Counted from the first letter of the stretch, positions 16,393 to 26,037 are shown. The stretch is 64,000 nt of DNA from a virus (IMGVR_UViG_3300029953_000018:20498-84497), one strand, 5' to 3'. Notes: a model not told the origin generated them from the sequence alone. Translations and numbers: made by a program.

Positions 16393-18720
16393 ATGATGCA
16401 GCCTCTTTTCTACGCCCCCGAAGTGTTCATCGAGAAAAGCGCGGGCGAGGTCGATCTTCCAGACGATCCGAATCAGTGGCCGCAACAGATTCTTCAAGAG
16501 CTCTACAAGCAAGTCCCCTACATTACCGATTACCAACCCCATGTGCGCATGGCGAGCGTGGACGCGGAACGGGGGTACGGGCTAGGGCACGTCGAGATCC
16601 AGAACCAAACAGAAGCCCCGATGGATACGCCGCAGGATCAATTGGATTCGGCGGGCATCCGTACGGTGCGCATCCCCTTCATCATCCGGGAAAAGAAGCT
16701 CAGCCCCTTCGACTTGCTGATCAATGATACCGGCGCGACCATCCCGCTGACGGAAAACCGGCTGCGTCAGGCGCTCTTTCGGCCCCAGGCATTTGACGTC
16801 ACCAGCCGAACGCCGGGGGATCAGAGCATGATTGGTCAGCTCTACCCACCCTACCGTCAGAACTACGGGTTTGGTGGGGGCGGCATCGCGATGAACGCGG
16901 CCGGCGGGATGGGCATTGGCAAGGTGGGCATGAAGCTCGCGGCCGCGGACGAAGCGTCCAGTGCCTTCGAAGCGTTCATTCTGAGCGCTGCGGAGAAGGA
17001 CGCGAACGTCCTCACACAATCAGCGCGCGAGCACATCAAGCCGAAGAACTTTGCAATCCCGAAGGGCGAAGGCCCCGGCGGTACAGGCAAGTACCCTATC
17101 GAGAACGCGACCCATGCGAAGGCTGCGCTGTCGATGGTCGGCGCTCACGGCTCACCCGCGGAGAAGACCAGGGTCTATTCGGCGGTGGCCAAGAAGTATC
17201 CGGGGATTGCCGCGAGGTCGTTGGTGCCTGCGGTCAAAGTGGATGCAAAAAAAGAAGCCTCGGTGCTGCTTGCCATCCTCCCCACCTTGGACGGTTTCGA
17301 TGCGGAGCATGCCGCAAACGAAGTAAATGCCCTAGGCCCCAACGCATTTTCTCGGATCAAGGTAGCGTCCTCTCGTTTCTACGACGCGCTGCGACTGGTA
17401 CTTGCCGCGCAGGAGCAGACGAAGCACGCGGCGTGGGAGCAGTGGCTCAAGCCCGACGTGGTCCAAGTGCAAAAAGCCGTGGAGGGCTACAAGGTAAAGA
17501 CGGCGAGCCGCCGGTACTGGGATCCGCAAGAAGCGTTGATGAATCGCGGGGACGTGGTGCGGAGCTTCGGGACCAAGGTGGCCATGCAGGCGGATCTGAC
17601 CGGTTGCTGCACACTAGGTACGAACCTGCAGAAGACGGCGGAGGACGCACCCGCGACGGCATCGGTGGTGACCAAGCCCGGGATGTACAAGGTCATGGAC
17701 AGCGGGGGCAAAGAGCAATTGGGGTACGTGGTGCCTCAGCTGGTCGATGTGCATGGATCCGAGATTCCGATCGCCTTGTTCACCAACGGCAGCACGGTCG
17801 CGGTGCAGAGCGACATTCATGGCGTACCTGCGGGGGGCGCCAACGTGAGCTTGCCTTCGGGGCCCATTGGGCAGCACGGCACGTTTTACACCGAGCGCGA
17901 CGGGGGCGTTCGTATGACGGTGCCCTTCGATTTGCAGGACTCGGTGACGCAAGGCGATCAACCCCGAGTGTACAACGGCACGACGTTCGGGGGCGACAAG
18001 GTCACGCTGTCCGTGCAGCCCAACCTGGTCGACGTGACCCCCGTGGACAACGGCCGGGTGTTGATCCCCGCGGAGTGGAAGTGGCTGCCCCTTGATGGCG
18101 CCGATCACATTTCGCTCTTGAGCAGTGAGGAAGCCACGGCAGCCAACCCCGAGAGCAAGCTGGCGCACGTTGAGGTGGTCTCCGACGGAATGTCCTTTAC
18201 TCTGCGGGGGACGCCTCTGACCAAGATCGCGACGGAGCAGCGCAGCTTCTTGTCCCTGGATGACGCGATCTTTCTCCTCGCGGGGCTTGGGGTGGAGATG
18301 AATTACGCCGCGGAGAAGCTGGCCGCGGCGGTGGCCTTCAGCCGGCCGGAGCCGATCAAGGTGGCGTGCTTGGTTGCTCCGAAGGGCGATCAGATGAAGC
18401 AGGCCCTCGAGAAGGCGGCTGGAATTGTGGGTGCCATAGCCGGTTTCAAACAGCCGCTCCTTCTCAAAGAAGCGGCGAGCTTCCCCGATCCGCAGATGGT
18501 TGACACGGTCTTGAGCCTCGGGTTCATCAATCCCGAGAACATCATGACCTTTGTTAGCTACCTTCCGGACATCGAAGACGTGCAGACGAAGATGTGTGAG
18601 TTGCTCTTCGCCGTGCGCTGCGGTCTCTCGAACGTGCCGCAGTCGGCACTCGAGCGCGCAGTGCGGTCGACGGAAGAGGTCATTGAGGGTCTCAAGATCC
18701 TCGGTTTCCAAGGTTCCTAA
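16393..18720 (+). CDS. Large virion protein with DUF6582-like module and KTAS motif
   Basis: 775 residues. Residues about 208-272 contain SAREHIKPKNFAIP, KYPIENATHAKAALS and EKTRVYSAVAKKYPGIA, the signature I associate with the DUF6582 module of phage head-region proteins. A Gly-rich stretch lies near 160-180. Residues about 370 have KVKTASRR and about 415 QKTAED, relatives of the KTAS motif shared by many late proteins here. The central part is beta-rich, the C-terminus helical. Probably a structural protein; the exact position in the virion is unknown. Confidence 0.6.
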   Translation: MMQPLFYAPEVFIEKSAGEVDLPDDPNQWPQQILQELYKQVPYITDYQPHVRMASVDAERGYGLGHVEIQNQTEAPMDTPQDQLDSAGIRTVRIPFIIREKKLSPFDLLINDTGATIPLTENRLRQALFRPQAFDVTSRTPGDQSMIGQLYPPYRQNYGFGGGGIAMNAAGGMGIGKVGMKLAAADEASSAFEAFILSAAEKDANVLTQSAREHIKPKNFAIPKGEGPGGTGKYPIENATHAKAALSMVGAHGSPAEKTRVYSAVAKKYPGIAARSLVPAVKVDAKKEASVLLAILPTLDGFDAEHAANEVNALGPNAFSRIKVASSRFYDALRLVLAAQEQTKHAAWEQWLKPDVVQVQKAVEGYKVKTASRRYWDPQEALMNRGDVVRSFGTKVAMQADLTGCCTLGTNLQKTAEDAPATASVVTKPGMYKVMDSGGKEQLGYVVPQLVDVHGSEIPIALFTNGSTVAVQSDIHGVPAGGANVSLPSGPIGQHGTFYTERDGGVRMTVPFDLQDSVTQGDQPRVYNGTTFGGDKVTLSVQPNLVDVTPVDNGRVLIPAEWKWLPLDGADHISLLSSEEATAANPESKLAHVEVVSDGMSFTLRGTPLTKIATEQRSFLSLDDAIFLLAGLGVEMNYAAEKLAAAVAFSRPEPIKVACLVAPKGDQMKQALEKAAGIVGAIAGFKQPLLLKEAASFPDPQMVDTVLSLGFINPENIMTFVSYLPDIEDVQTKMCELLFAVRCGLSNVPQSALERAVRSTEEVIEGLKILGFQGS

Positions 18721-18733
18721 ATCAGGAGCTAAC

Positions 18734-18776
18734 GTTCGTGCTCCGAGCCCCGCCACCGGCGGCGTGGAGCACGAAC
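18734..18776 (+). terminator. Long stem-loop after structural gene, likely terminator
   Basis: GTTCGTGCTCC (18734-18744) pairs perfectly with GGAGCACGAAC (18766-18776); a second CGCC/GGCG pairing lies inside the loop. No long T tract follows directly, only a pyrimidine-rich stretch ending in CTCTTT. A candidate promoter follows at 18800, the same terminator-then-promoter order as at 31342 and 41517. Confidence 0.55.
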
Positions 18777-18799
18777 ACCAATTCACCTCTTTCGCAGTG

Positions 18800-18805
18800 T
18801 AGACT
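18800..18805 (+). promoter_or_regulatory. Candidate leaderless-mRNA promoter, TAGACT
   Basis: TAGACT lies exactly six bases before the GTG at 18812. The same TARRCT-N6-start arrangement occurs at 31388 and 48904. As a -10 element it would place transcription initiation at or next to the start codon. Confidence 0.5.
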
Positions 18806-18811
18806 GCCCAG

Positions 18812-19747
18812 GTGATTCGAAGAAGCCCCGCGGAGTACTACATCAAGTACCTCATGCTGCTACCCGACAAGCTGTCGGACGCCGACATTGTTCGGACCTT
18901 GAGGGAACACCAACTGGATTACCCAGGAGCGAGTTACTTGACGAAGCTGCGCGCGGGCTTGCGCCCGCCGACGCCCTTTCGTCCGCTGATGGCGAGCGAT
19001 GTCCCTTCCTACCGCTTTTTACAGAGGCATCGGGTCCACCATCTCTTCTTCCGAAATACCTACACGCTCGAAGCGCTGGAGATGTTGACCACGCCCCGCT
19101 CGAAGGAGCTGATCGAGTCCCTCATCTTGGCGGAAGAACCCTTAATGAGCATCTGCCTTCGCTTGCGACGGTTTGGCGTTCATGTGAATCCTAAGTCGGT
19201 GGAGTACTACGAGCACTTCTTCTTCAACACGAGCCTCGTAGACCACACGGAGCTTCGCGCGCTCATATCGATTCGCGTGGAAGACATGGCGGCCGGAAGC
19301 AACCCGGATGCGGAGACCCTGGTGCGCTACAAAGCGATGCAGCGGGCTTTGTACAACGACCCGCGCTACGTAGCGGTGAACGCTGTATCCCCTCAGATCG
19401 CAGCGATGCGTCTTCAGATGCGCCACGGCTTGATGCCAAATCGCATTGAACGAATGAAGCTAGCGCAGAGCGTTCAGCAAATGGCGATGACCGCGTTGTC
19501 CGACACGTTGCAGCGAGGGGGTCCGGAGTACACCACGCAGGCGCGGGATCTTGCGTCGGTGGCAAAAGACTTGAGCACCATCATTCGTGAAGCGGGCGGG
19601 GAGAACACGCAGCTCAACGAAAGCTTGCAGCGAATTGCGCTCAGTAACGATACGACCGAAGTGCAGAACATCCGACAGTTGCCCGGGGGGCAATATGAAG
19701 ATAGTGTCACGATCACTTCCGTTGAGGTGATGAATGACAAGCGCTGA
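18812..19747 (+). CDS. Packaging-region protein, possible terminase small subunit
   Basis: 311 residues from a GTG start, mostly alpha-helical. The N-terminus (RRSPAEYYIKYLMLLP) and a segment with SDADIVRTLREHQL could form a small DNA-binding helical unit. The C-terminal 100 residues are Gln/Ala-rich helices that could be coiled. It sits two genes upstream of the terminase large subunit, where a small subunit is often found; that position is the main argument, and no motif proves it. No Shine-Dalgarno site is visible, fitting leaderless expression. Confidence 0.5.
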   Translation: MIRRSPAEYYIKYLMLLPDKLSDADIVRTLREHQLDYPGASYLTKLRAGLRPPTPFRPLMASDVPSYRFLQRHRVHHLFFRNTYTLEALEMLTTPRSKELIESLILAEEPLMSICLRLRRFGVHVNPKSVEYYEHFFFNTSLVDHTELRALISIRVEDMAAGSNPDAETLVRYKAMQRALYNDPRYVAVNAVSPQIAAMRLQMRHGLMPNRIERMKLAQSVQQMAMTALSDTLQRGGPEYTTQARDLASVAKDLSTIIREAGGENTQLNESLQRIALSNDTTEVQNIRQLPGGQYEDSVTITSVEVMNDKR

Positions 19748-20201
19748 GCGTACGGTGCAGGTGTCGCAGGTAGATAAGGGCAATGCTGCTACCGCGTTTT
19801 CGGGTACGGGGGACATGCTTTTGCCCGCAGTGCTGTCCTTTGTATCCACGGGCTACCGCTACTTCTTAGAGGAGCACGCCCTCGTGGAGCGTGACCTCGT
19901 GGTGCATTTCTTTACGACGGAGCAGCAACAAAAAACGTGGGATGTTAATGCGCTGGAGCAATGGTGGTTGAACACATTTGCGTGCACATTGAGCGCGGTC
20001 GCCTGTGATTACTTTCAAGCGGGGCCCCCGCGCATTATGGCCAAGTACACAAAGGAAGTAGCGAGCTGGTGGTTTAAGGCGCAGGGGTTTGACCACCTTC
20101 TGGATTTGTCCGCGTTCCTTCACGTTTTCTTCGAGCGGCTTGACGAAACACTTCACGCTGAGCTTCTTGCACCTGGCGCACTTCCACCCGGTAGGGTTTA
20201 A
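19734..20201 (+). CDS. Hypothetical protein upstream of terminase
   Basis: 155 residues, starting inside the end of the previous gene (14-base overlap). The middle is rich in Trp, Phe and Tyr (EQWWLNTFACTLSAVACDYF; KEVASWWFKAQGF), suggesting a compact helical protein. Its last 128 bases overlap, tail to tail, the end of a leftward gene. No family recognised. Confidence 0.5.
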   Translation: MTSAERTVQVSQVDKGNAATAFSGTGDMLLPAVLSFVSTGYRYFLEEHALVERDLVVHFFTTEQQQKTWDVNALEQWWLNTFACTLSAVACDYFQAGPPRIMAKYTKEVASWWFKAQGFDHLLDLSAFLHVFFERLDETLHAELLAPGALPPGRV

Positions 20202-20466
20202 GAGCAAACTCCACGTGCTCTCTTGTGAAACGTACATGCACGGCGCGCCAGCCAAGCCCCAAAGCAACCTGTCGGATAATGGCGCGGATGGACGTGTGTA
20301 GGTCCTTGGGCAATGAGGCAATCTGAAGCTTGGCGTGGTGCTCGCGTTTCTTGTCGTCGGTATCGAGGGACCAGCCACCAGGAAAGTGAGGGCCGCCGGA
20401 GCTCAACCAGCGCCAAACTTCCTGAAGGGCCTCTTGGGGGTCGGCTGTTTCTTCTTGAGGTTCCAT
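20074..20466 (-). CDS. Possible single leftward gene between packaging genes
   Basis: 130 residues, reading like a real soluble protein: acidic N-terminus, then alternating strands and helices (GLGWRAVHVRFTREHVEFAL) and a basic, Arg-rich tail. It would fill the 263-base gap before the terminase gene. Its ATG overlaps the terminase ATG on the opposite strand (shared CATG), and no ribosome site is visible, so the start is uncertain. It could be a moron-like gene or a chance open frame. Confidence 0.4.
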   Translation of the reverse strand: MEPQEETADPQEALQEVWRWLSSGGPHFPGGWSLDTDDKKREHHAKLQIASLPKDLHTSIRAIIRQVALGLGWRAVHVRFTREHVEFALKPYRVEVRQVQEAQREVFRQAARRKREGTRTNPEGGQTPAP

Positions 20467-22240
20467 GGGTAACGCAGCTTTAGCCTACGATGACGATGAT
20501 CTGGACGACACGTGGGATGGGGAAGAACCCTGGACACCCGAAGTCTTACCCGAGGAAGAGCCCCTTGAAGTAACCGCGCTTCAAAAGGTTGCGCCCGTCT
20601 TACCCATGATGCGCCCGTCACAATTCACGGCGCGGGCGTTCGTCCTACCAAAGGATGATGGAATGGGGTCAGGTCCTTTCTCTTTCAAAGGGAGACGGCA
20701 TCTTCCTCGCCTTTACGATACGCCCGCACGCCGCGTTCTTCTATGCTGCGCACGACAAGTTGAAAAGTCGACAGCGTTAGGTAACCGCGCGCTGTGTTAC
20801 TCAGCGCTCGTTCCTTCCATCCGCATTCTATACGTGAGCCCCTCGGGGTCGCAGACCAAAAACTTCTCACGGGATCGTATTAAGGAGCCTATCGAGACCA
20901 GCGAGCTTTTGCGCCAATTCACGACGCGCATGCTGTCGCAAAACGTCTTCGATAAGCAGTTCATCAACCGGTCGATGATCACGATGCGCTACGCGTATCT
21001 GAATGCAGACCGCGCCCGCGGTATCCCCGCCTGGCAGCTTTACTTGGATGAGATCCAGGATATTTTGCGCAGTTGCATCCCTGTTCTTGAGCAGTGCACG
21101 TCCCACGCACCCGATCGATGGAAGAGCTTTGTGTACGCCGGTACACCGAAGAGCCTCGACAACGTAATCGAGGAATACCGGGCCAATAAAAGCACGCAGG
21201 GGGAGTGGGTTGTTCCTTGCGAAGGGTGTAACACGTGGAACGTCCTCGGCGAGAAGAACATTGGTAAGAAGGGGCCCATTTGTAGCAAGTGCGGTAAGGC
21301 GATTGACCCGCAAGGAGAGCGCGCCCAGTGGGCCTGGATGGTTACGCCGGATGAAGAGCGTATCCATGTTCCCTTTGAGAGCTACCGCATTTCGCAGTTG
21401 ATGGTGCCTTGGAAGATTCGAAACTGGCACGAAGTTCTGCACGACTACGTTAACCATCCCCGCGCGCAGTTCATGAACGAATGCCTCGGCATTTCGTTTG
21501 AGTCGGGGACCCGGCCGCTAAATCAAGCGCAGCTTCGCGTGCAGTGCGGTACGCACTCCATGAGCGAGCTTGAATCCTTGCGGCATCGCTCCTTGGCGGA
21601 GCCTTTTTTCTTTGGCGTGGATTGGGGGTCTGGGGATAGCGCTTACACAGTTCTGACCATCGCGACGTACGTGAACGATCGCTTTCGGGTGATCTTCATG
21701 CACCGCTTCGTCGGCGAGGATGCGGACCCCGACGTTCAGGTTAAGAAGATTATCGAGATGGGGCATCACTTCAACGTGGCCACCATCGGTGCCGACCGTG
21801 GGTATGGCTTTGGTATGAACAGCCGCCTTGTACGCGCTTTTGGTAACAAACGCGTTCATCAATTTCAGCACTTGGGCAAGCTTACGAAGAAGGTGATCTT
21901 CGATCCCAAGTTGATGTACTGGAAGATGCACCGCACCGCGGTGATGAGCGATATCTTCGAGGCTATTAAAAAAGGCAAGGCGGAGTTTCCCCGATGGGAT
22001 GAGTTCAAGAAGCCTTATGCCGAAGACTTCACGAGCATCTACAGTGAGTACAACGAACGCCTACGAATGATCCAATACGACCATAAGCGTGGGAGCCCTG
22101 ACGATTCATTTCATTCGTTTATGTACGCGTGGCTTTCCTCTATGATCATGATCCCACGCCCGGACATCATTGCGCCGTCGCAGGAAAGCGAAGACGGTAA
22201 AGTGCTATCGCCTTACACGGGCCCCGTTTATCAGGGCTAA
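20465..22240 (+). CDS. terL: Terminase large subunit
   Basis: 591 residues. The ATPase part has ARQVEKS (residues 96-102) at the Walker A position, where relatives usually have Gly instead of this Glu. Walker B is LYLDEIQD (about 192-199). A Cys4 zinc-ribbon insertion follows (CEGC and CSKC, about 250-280). The nuclease part begins with FFGVDWGSGD (Asp386), the first metal ligand of the RNase-H-like fold, and a later DDSFHSFMYAW fits the last conserved acidic region. It powers DNA translocation into the prohead and cuts concatemers. A GAGG ribosome site lies just upstream of the ATG. Confidence 0.93.
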   Translation: MGNAALAYDDDDLDDTWDGEEPWTPEVLPEEEPLEVTALQKVAPVLPMMRPSQFTARAFVLPKDDGMGSGPFSFKGRRHLPRLYDTPARRVLLCCARQVEKSTALGNRALCYSALVPSIRILYVSPSGSQTKNFSRDRIKEPIETSELLRQFTTRMLSQNVFDKQFINRSMITMRYAYLNADRARGIPAWQLYLDEIQDILRSCIPVLEQCTSHAPDRWKSFVYAGTPKSLDNVIEEYRANKSTQGEWVVPCEGCNTWNVLGEKNIGKKGPICSKCGKAIDPQGERAQWAWMVTPDEERIHVPFESYRISQLMVPWKIRNWHEVLHDYVNHPRAQFMNECLGISFESGTRPLNQAQLRVQCGTHSMSELESLRHRSLAEPFFFGVDWGSGDSAYTVLTIATYVNDRFRVIFMHRFVGEDADPDVQVKKIIEMGHHFNVATIGADRGYGFGMNSRLVRAFGNKRVHQFQHLGKLTKKVIFDPKLMYWKMHRTAVMSDIFEAIKKGKAEFPRWDEFKKPYAEDFTSIYSEYNERLRMIQYDHKRGSPDDSFHSFMYAWLSSMIMIPRPDIIAPSQESEDGKVLSPYTGPVYQG

Positions 22241-22941
22241 TGCACATAGTGATTGAGTCGGCGTAAGACGTTGGTGTCGGTTTCAGGAAAGATTGTGGTA
22301 GCTGCGGTGCGCCCGCGCCGGCGGAGCACGTAGATGTAGGCTGCTTCGCGCAAAGAGCGTCGAGCGGCGGCAAGCTCCGCTTGTGCTTCTTTTAGCTCGA
22401 GATCCATGAACGGGACGCTGAAGCGCTGGTAGAGGCGCTCGGCCAATTCCAGGAGCTCTCGCCAGGGTTCGGGGTTGCCTGTGTACAGCTCCAGCAAATC
22501 GAAGAGCTCTTCATGAATGCCGAACAAGAGGGTGCACCAATCCGCCACTTCCAGGACTTCTGTGGGTACGTCGGCGAGCGCATCATGAACGCGGCCCGCG
22601 AGGTCGAGGATGCTTTCTCGGTCGTACGGAAGCGTGGGCGCGTTCAATCCGTGAAGGCGTTCGAGTCGGATAAGCCGGCGCTCCAAGCGGTCTTCGCGAG
22701 CATGCTCTAATAAGCGCCGCGTCTCACTGGGCGCATTGACCACCCCGGTTTGGCGCAGAGCCGCCAGCATCTGCACTTCATCTCTCTCCAGGTAGACCGT
22801 AACTTCGATCGGGTTGTTGCAGCGACGCAGCTCTCCTGTACGCACGAATCGCCGCGCTTGCCGGTAACTTATATGAAGAATCTCTGCGGCTTGCGCGAGC
22901 GTTACCCAGTTTGGATTTCTTCCCATGCGTTCTTGGGACAT
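22237..22941 (-). CDS. Leftward helix-turn-helix protein
   Basis: 234 residues. Residues about 13-40 (VTLAQAAEILHISYRQARRF) form a MerR/excisionase-type helix-turn-helix. The remaining sequence is long, Leu/Arg/Glu-rich helix, likely a dimerisation coiled coil. The first ATG (22941) has AGAGG upstream; an ATG at 22926 is also possible. The gene lies inside the rightward late module and overlaps the terminase stop by four bases, so it is a separate transcription unit. A regulatory role is likely but the target is unknown. Confidence 0.75.
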   Translation of the reverse strand: MSQERMGRNPNWVTLAQAAEILHISYRQARRFVRTGELRRCNNPIEVTVYLERDEVQMLAALRQTGVVNAPSETRRLLEHAREDRLERRLIRLERLHGLNAPTLPYDRESILDLAGRVHDALADVPTEVLEVADWCTLLFGIHEELFDLLELYTGNPEPWRELLELAERLYQRFSVPFMDLELKEAQAELAAARRSLREAAYIYVLRRRGRTAATTIFPETDTNVLRRLNHYVH

Positions 22942-22960
22942 GTACCCTCTAGTAGCACCT

Positions 22961-23932
22961 ATGAGCCAGTACGATCTACCGCCGCAAACCCTGTTGCAAC
23001 AATCCTCGGCGCGGCCTGTCAGCGGGGAAGAACTGGAGACATACGGAAAGCATGCGGCCGATGCTTACGGGCGGGGAGATTACGAAACCCTCAGCGAGGC
23101 CATTGTGGACACGGTGAAGACCGCGGGTCTTTCTCCTGCGCAGGTTCAACGCGTGGTGGAGTTTACGAACACCGCGGCTTTTTTGACGGAGTTCAATAAG
23201 GAGGGCGCCGCAAGTAAGTACGTTGTATTCAACGGAGGGCCGGCGCGCTTCAACGAGGTTATTCAAGACTTGAACGATGGGGGTGGGGGCACGGTGTTCG
23301 ATCGGGGAATACTCGATTACTCACACACCCCCGACGTGAAGACGGCGTCGCGGAAGCAACAGGCGTTGGAGAAGACGGCGGCGGCAGAAGCCGACGATGT
23401 CTTGGCGCGCGCTTTCCGTGTTGAATGCGCTGCGTCCCCTTTGCCTTACGCAAACCCCCTCGCGGATGTTCATGATCTTTGCGAGAAGCTGGCCGCGGCA
23501 CGGGACGGGCACACCGCGCAAATAAATGAGCTCGAGCTTGATCTGAGCGCAGTGTCCGAAGAGATGTACCAGCACGTAAAACAGGCAGCCCTCGAGGGTG
23601 TTTCCCTTGGCTCGGTAGTGCAGGCGTGGGACTTGGCATTGCAACCTGACCCAGTCCTGGTCAAGGCGGCCTTTGCGCTGATGGGACCTCGACTTCAAGC
23701 CGACGTGTTCGGTTCGTGGAATGCACTGGGTGCCTCCTTTGAGAAAACCGCAGCGGTGGGGGCAATGGTTAACGCGGAACACCCTATTGTGGTGGCCTTC
23801 GATGCCTACTGCGACCTCGTTACCAAGCTCGCGCACCTGCGCGCGGCGCAGGGCGACATGCTGGCGGGCATCGATCAGCTTCAGGCGTTCGAACGTTCCG
23901 TAGCGCGTAACTACAGTGAGGTGGTGGCGTGA
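22961..23932 (+). CDS. Virion-associated protein with KTAS motifs
   Basis: About 323 residues from the ATG at 22961; in-frame ATGs at 22925 and 22940 would overlap the divergent helix-turn-helix gene, and none has a clear ribosome site. The protein is Ala-rich and helical. It contains VKTASRKQQ and EKTAAAEAD close together near the middle and EKTAAVGAM later, variants of the motif shared by many late proteins. It ends in GTGA, coupled to the next gene. Probably an internal head or scaffold-type protein, by context only. Confidence 0.55.
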   Translation: MSQYDLPPQTLLQQSSARPVSGEELETYGKHAADAYGRGDYETLSEAIVDTVKTAGLSPAQVQRVVEFTNTAAFLTEFNKEGAASKYVVFNGGPARFNEVIQDLNDGGGGTVFDRGILDYSHTPDVKTASRKQQALEKTAAAEADDVLARAFRVECAASPLPYANPLADVHDLCEKLAAARDGHTAQINELELDLSAVSEEMYQHVKQAALEGVSLGSVVQAWDLALQPDPVLVKAAFALMGPRLQADVFGSWNALGASFEKTAAVGAMVNAEHPIVVAFDAYCDLVTKLAHLRAAQGDMLAGIDQLQAFERSVARNYSEVVA

Positions 23933-24435
23933 ACCCGTTGGATCTGTACTTGCTGAGCAAACACGCTGATGCGCCACAAGCAGGGGGTTGGGGGCCAACG
24001 CTGCGCAATGCTGCCATTCAAACCGGCGTGGGGTTGGCGGTAGCGGGTGCTCCCCTGGCCGCCAGTCATGTGTACAACGCGGTAACCAAGCGCCATCACT
24101 TCAACAAAATGATGGAGCACAACGAAGACTTGCAGGCGTACCACGCGCAAGACCCGGCGCGCTTCAATCAGCTCTTCACGTCATTGCACGGCATGAACCC
24201 CGAGTTCGCCGCCGACCCTATTGTGGCGGGTTCTTACATGCGCCAGATGGCCGCCCACCCCGCAGGCGCGGGCAAAGCCTTGGTTGAAGCACGCGGTGCA
24301 GCCAAAGCGTTGCCCACGCATCCTTTGTCTGACGTGATGAAGGGGATGGCGCCCACGATGGGTAAGGCCATTGCAGAGGGTACGGCGCCCAAGGCGCGGG
24401 CGGCACAAGTTCCTCCTGATGTAGCCACGGGCTGA
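23929..24435 (+). CDS. Small Ala-rich virion protein with membrane-like segment
   Basis: 168 residues, GTG start overlapping the previous stop. The N-terminus MNPLDLYLLSKHA resembles the short leaders of other proteins in this module. A Gly/Ala-rich hydrophobic segment (IQTGVGLAVAGAPLAASHV, about 31-50) follows, then a helical, His-rich middle and an Ala/Pro-rich tail. No family recognised. It precedes the protease-like gene. Confidence 0.5.
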   Translation: MNPLDLYLLSKHADAPQAGGWGPTLRNAAIQTGVGLAVAGAPLAASHVYNAVTKRHHFNKMMEHNEDLQAYHAQDPARFNQLFTSLHGMNPEFAADPIVAGSYMRQMAAHPAGAGKALVEARGAAKALPTHPLSDVMKGMAPTMGKAIAEGTAPKARAAQVPPDVATG

Positions 24436-24444
24436 GCACGGCGC

Positions 24445-26037
24445 GTGATTAAAGTCAGTACCTTCCTTCATCAGAACGCGTTCGGCTACACCGCCATACC
24501 GCTTTTCGGTGCGGCGGATCGGGAGTTCGAAAAGAACGCCAGCGCGCACTTGTTGACGCCTGTGGCGCAGTACATTGCGTCTTTGCGCCCGATGAACAGC
24601 GCTCAATATGTTTTGGTGAACGCCCTAGGCGCGGGGGAGTACTTCGGTTCGAATATAAATGGCGATAACTTTCCCGAAGCAGGATTGATCCATTGTCCCG
24701 CGGGATGGACGGGTACGCCTGGCGTCGATCGCGCCTTAGCCGCGGATTGGCCTTACGGCTTTCCGACGTTCTACAACGCGTACCCCTTCGCGCATCACAA
24801 GAATAAGGACGCCAGCCGCGCGTATGGGGTTGTGGAGCTCGCCGCGTGGAACGACCACATGAAGCGGGTCGAATTGGTGGTGCGCGTCGATTACGACAAG
24901 TGCCTTCAGTACGGCGGTGTTCCTGTTTGGGACAAGCTGAAAGCAGGTCAGTACGCCGACGTCTCCATGGGAAGCCGCGTCCCTTTTGATACCAGTTCCA
25001 TCACGTTGGATTGGAACGCGTACAACGACGCTAAGGCAACGTACGACCCGAAGAAGCACCGTTCCCCCGGCCAAGCTGTCCTCGAGGTGCATAAGAAGAC
25101 GCCCATTAAAGGGCTAAGCATCACGCGTGACGATTACGACGAGTACTGCCTCAAGTACATGAACCGTATTCTGCCCGATGGGCGGAAGGTGTTCGTCTGG
25201 AATGACTACCCGCGGTTCTTCGACATCAGCTTCGTCTTTATTGGTGCCGACCGTACCGCGAAGGTCATGGTGTACATCGCCCGGGAGGGGTCCTTTCCCG
25301 AAGCGATGCAAACCAAGACCGCCTCTGTCGCCGAAGGGTTCTCTGGGTTTCTTGAGAAGACGGCCAGCGTTAAGGGAGCGGGGCTTAAGCGGGCGGAAAT
25401 CGATAAAGAGGTTACCCCCATTCCCGATGCGGCCAAGGCCATCCCTCTTCTGACGAAGAACGAACCGCCCCTTCCCCACGACTTGTTGAACGCCTTGTCT
25501 GCGGTACCCACAGCGAGCGCACTGAGTACAACCAGCGGCCTTGGGATGGTTCTGCGCCCTCAAGAATTTCAGCGCATGGTTCTTGTGCGTGCCGGCCAGG
25601 GTTCTCTGGCGGACAGCTTGGATAGGCAGAACAAGGTATTTCCTTCTGGAGAACCTCCTTCATCGTGTGGTTTATCTCCGGAGTTGTTTCTTCCGGCGCT
25701 GGCGCGCTTACTTCTTCCCTTGTTCGATCAGCGCACCGCACTCGCTCCCGCTGTTGAGCGCCGCGTTGTTATTCTTAGCTCAGGTTCTGCGGATCCCGTG
25801 AGCGCACCTACTTCCGATACCTCGGAGCTTCTTCGTAAGATTGGTGCGGCCTACAATGGGTATCGTGAACAACTTCTGGAGATAGCCCCCTACAGCCAAA
25901 GCTTGATCCAGAAAGTAGCGACAGCTAGAAACCACGACCTAACAAAGCTTGCTGAGTGTTCCCCAGAAGATGTGTTTACCCCCCTATCATTCTGTTACTT
26001 ACGCGACGCGTATTTGCATACTTGCCGCGCAGGATGA
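24445..26037 (+). CDS. Head maturation protease-like protein
   Basis: 530 residues from a GTG start. Residues about 105-180 read FYNAYPFAHHKNKD...GVVELAAWNDHMKRVELVVRVD...ADVSMGSRV. This is the His, strand, then Ser-x-Gly order of the phage prohead protease fold; His117 or His118 and Ser174 are the likely catalytic pair. FFDISFVFIGADRTAKVM fits the last core strand. The C-terminal 240 residues contain TKTASVAEG and EKTASVKGA, copies of the late-protein motif and possible self-cleavage sites. Its position ahead of the capsid gene supports the call. Assigned by pattern only. Confidence 0.6.
   Translation: MIKVSTFLHQNAFGYTAIPLFGAADREFEKNASAHLLTPVAQYIASLRPMNSAQYVLVNALGAGEYFGSNINGDNFPEAGLIHCPAGWTGTPGVDRALAADWPYGFPTFYNAYPFAHHKNKDASRAYGVVELAAWNDHMKRVELVVRVDYDKCLQYGGVPVWDKLKAGQYADVSMGSRVPFDTSSITLDWNAYNDAKATYDPKKHRSPGQAVLEVHKKTPIKGLSITRDDYDEYCLKYMNRILPDGRKVFVWNDYPRFFDISFVFIGADRTAKVMVYIAREGSFPEAMQTKTASVAEGFSGFLEKTASVKGAGLKRAEIDKEVTPIPDAAKAIPLLTKNEPPLPHDLLNALSAVPTASALSTTSGLGMVLRPQEFQRMVLVRAGQGSLADSLDRQNKVFPSGEPPSSCGLSPELFLPALARLLLPLFDQRTALAPAVERRVVILSSGSADPVSAPTSDTSELLRKIGAAYNGYREQLLEIAPYSQSLIQKVATARNHDLTKLAECSPEDVFTPLSFCYLRDAYLHTCRAG

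Noticed and set aside
17614-18786. Open frame of 390 codons on the minus strand
   Set aside because: Covers the end of the DUF6582-type gene on the other strand and the terminator hairpin; no protein-like pattern.
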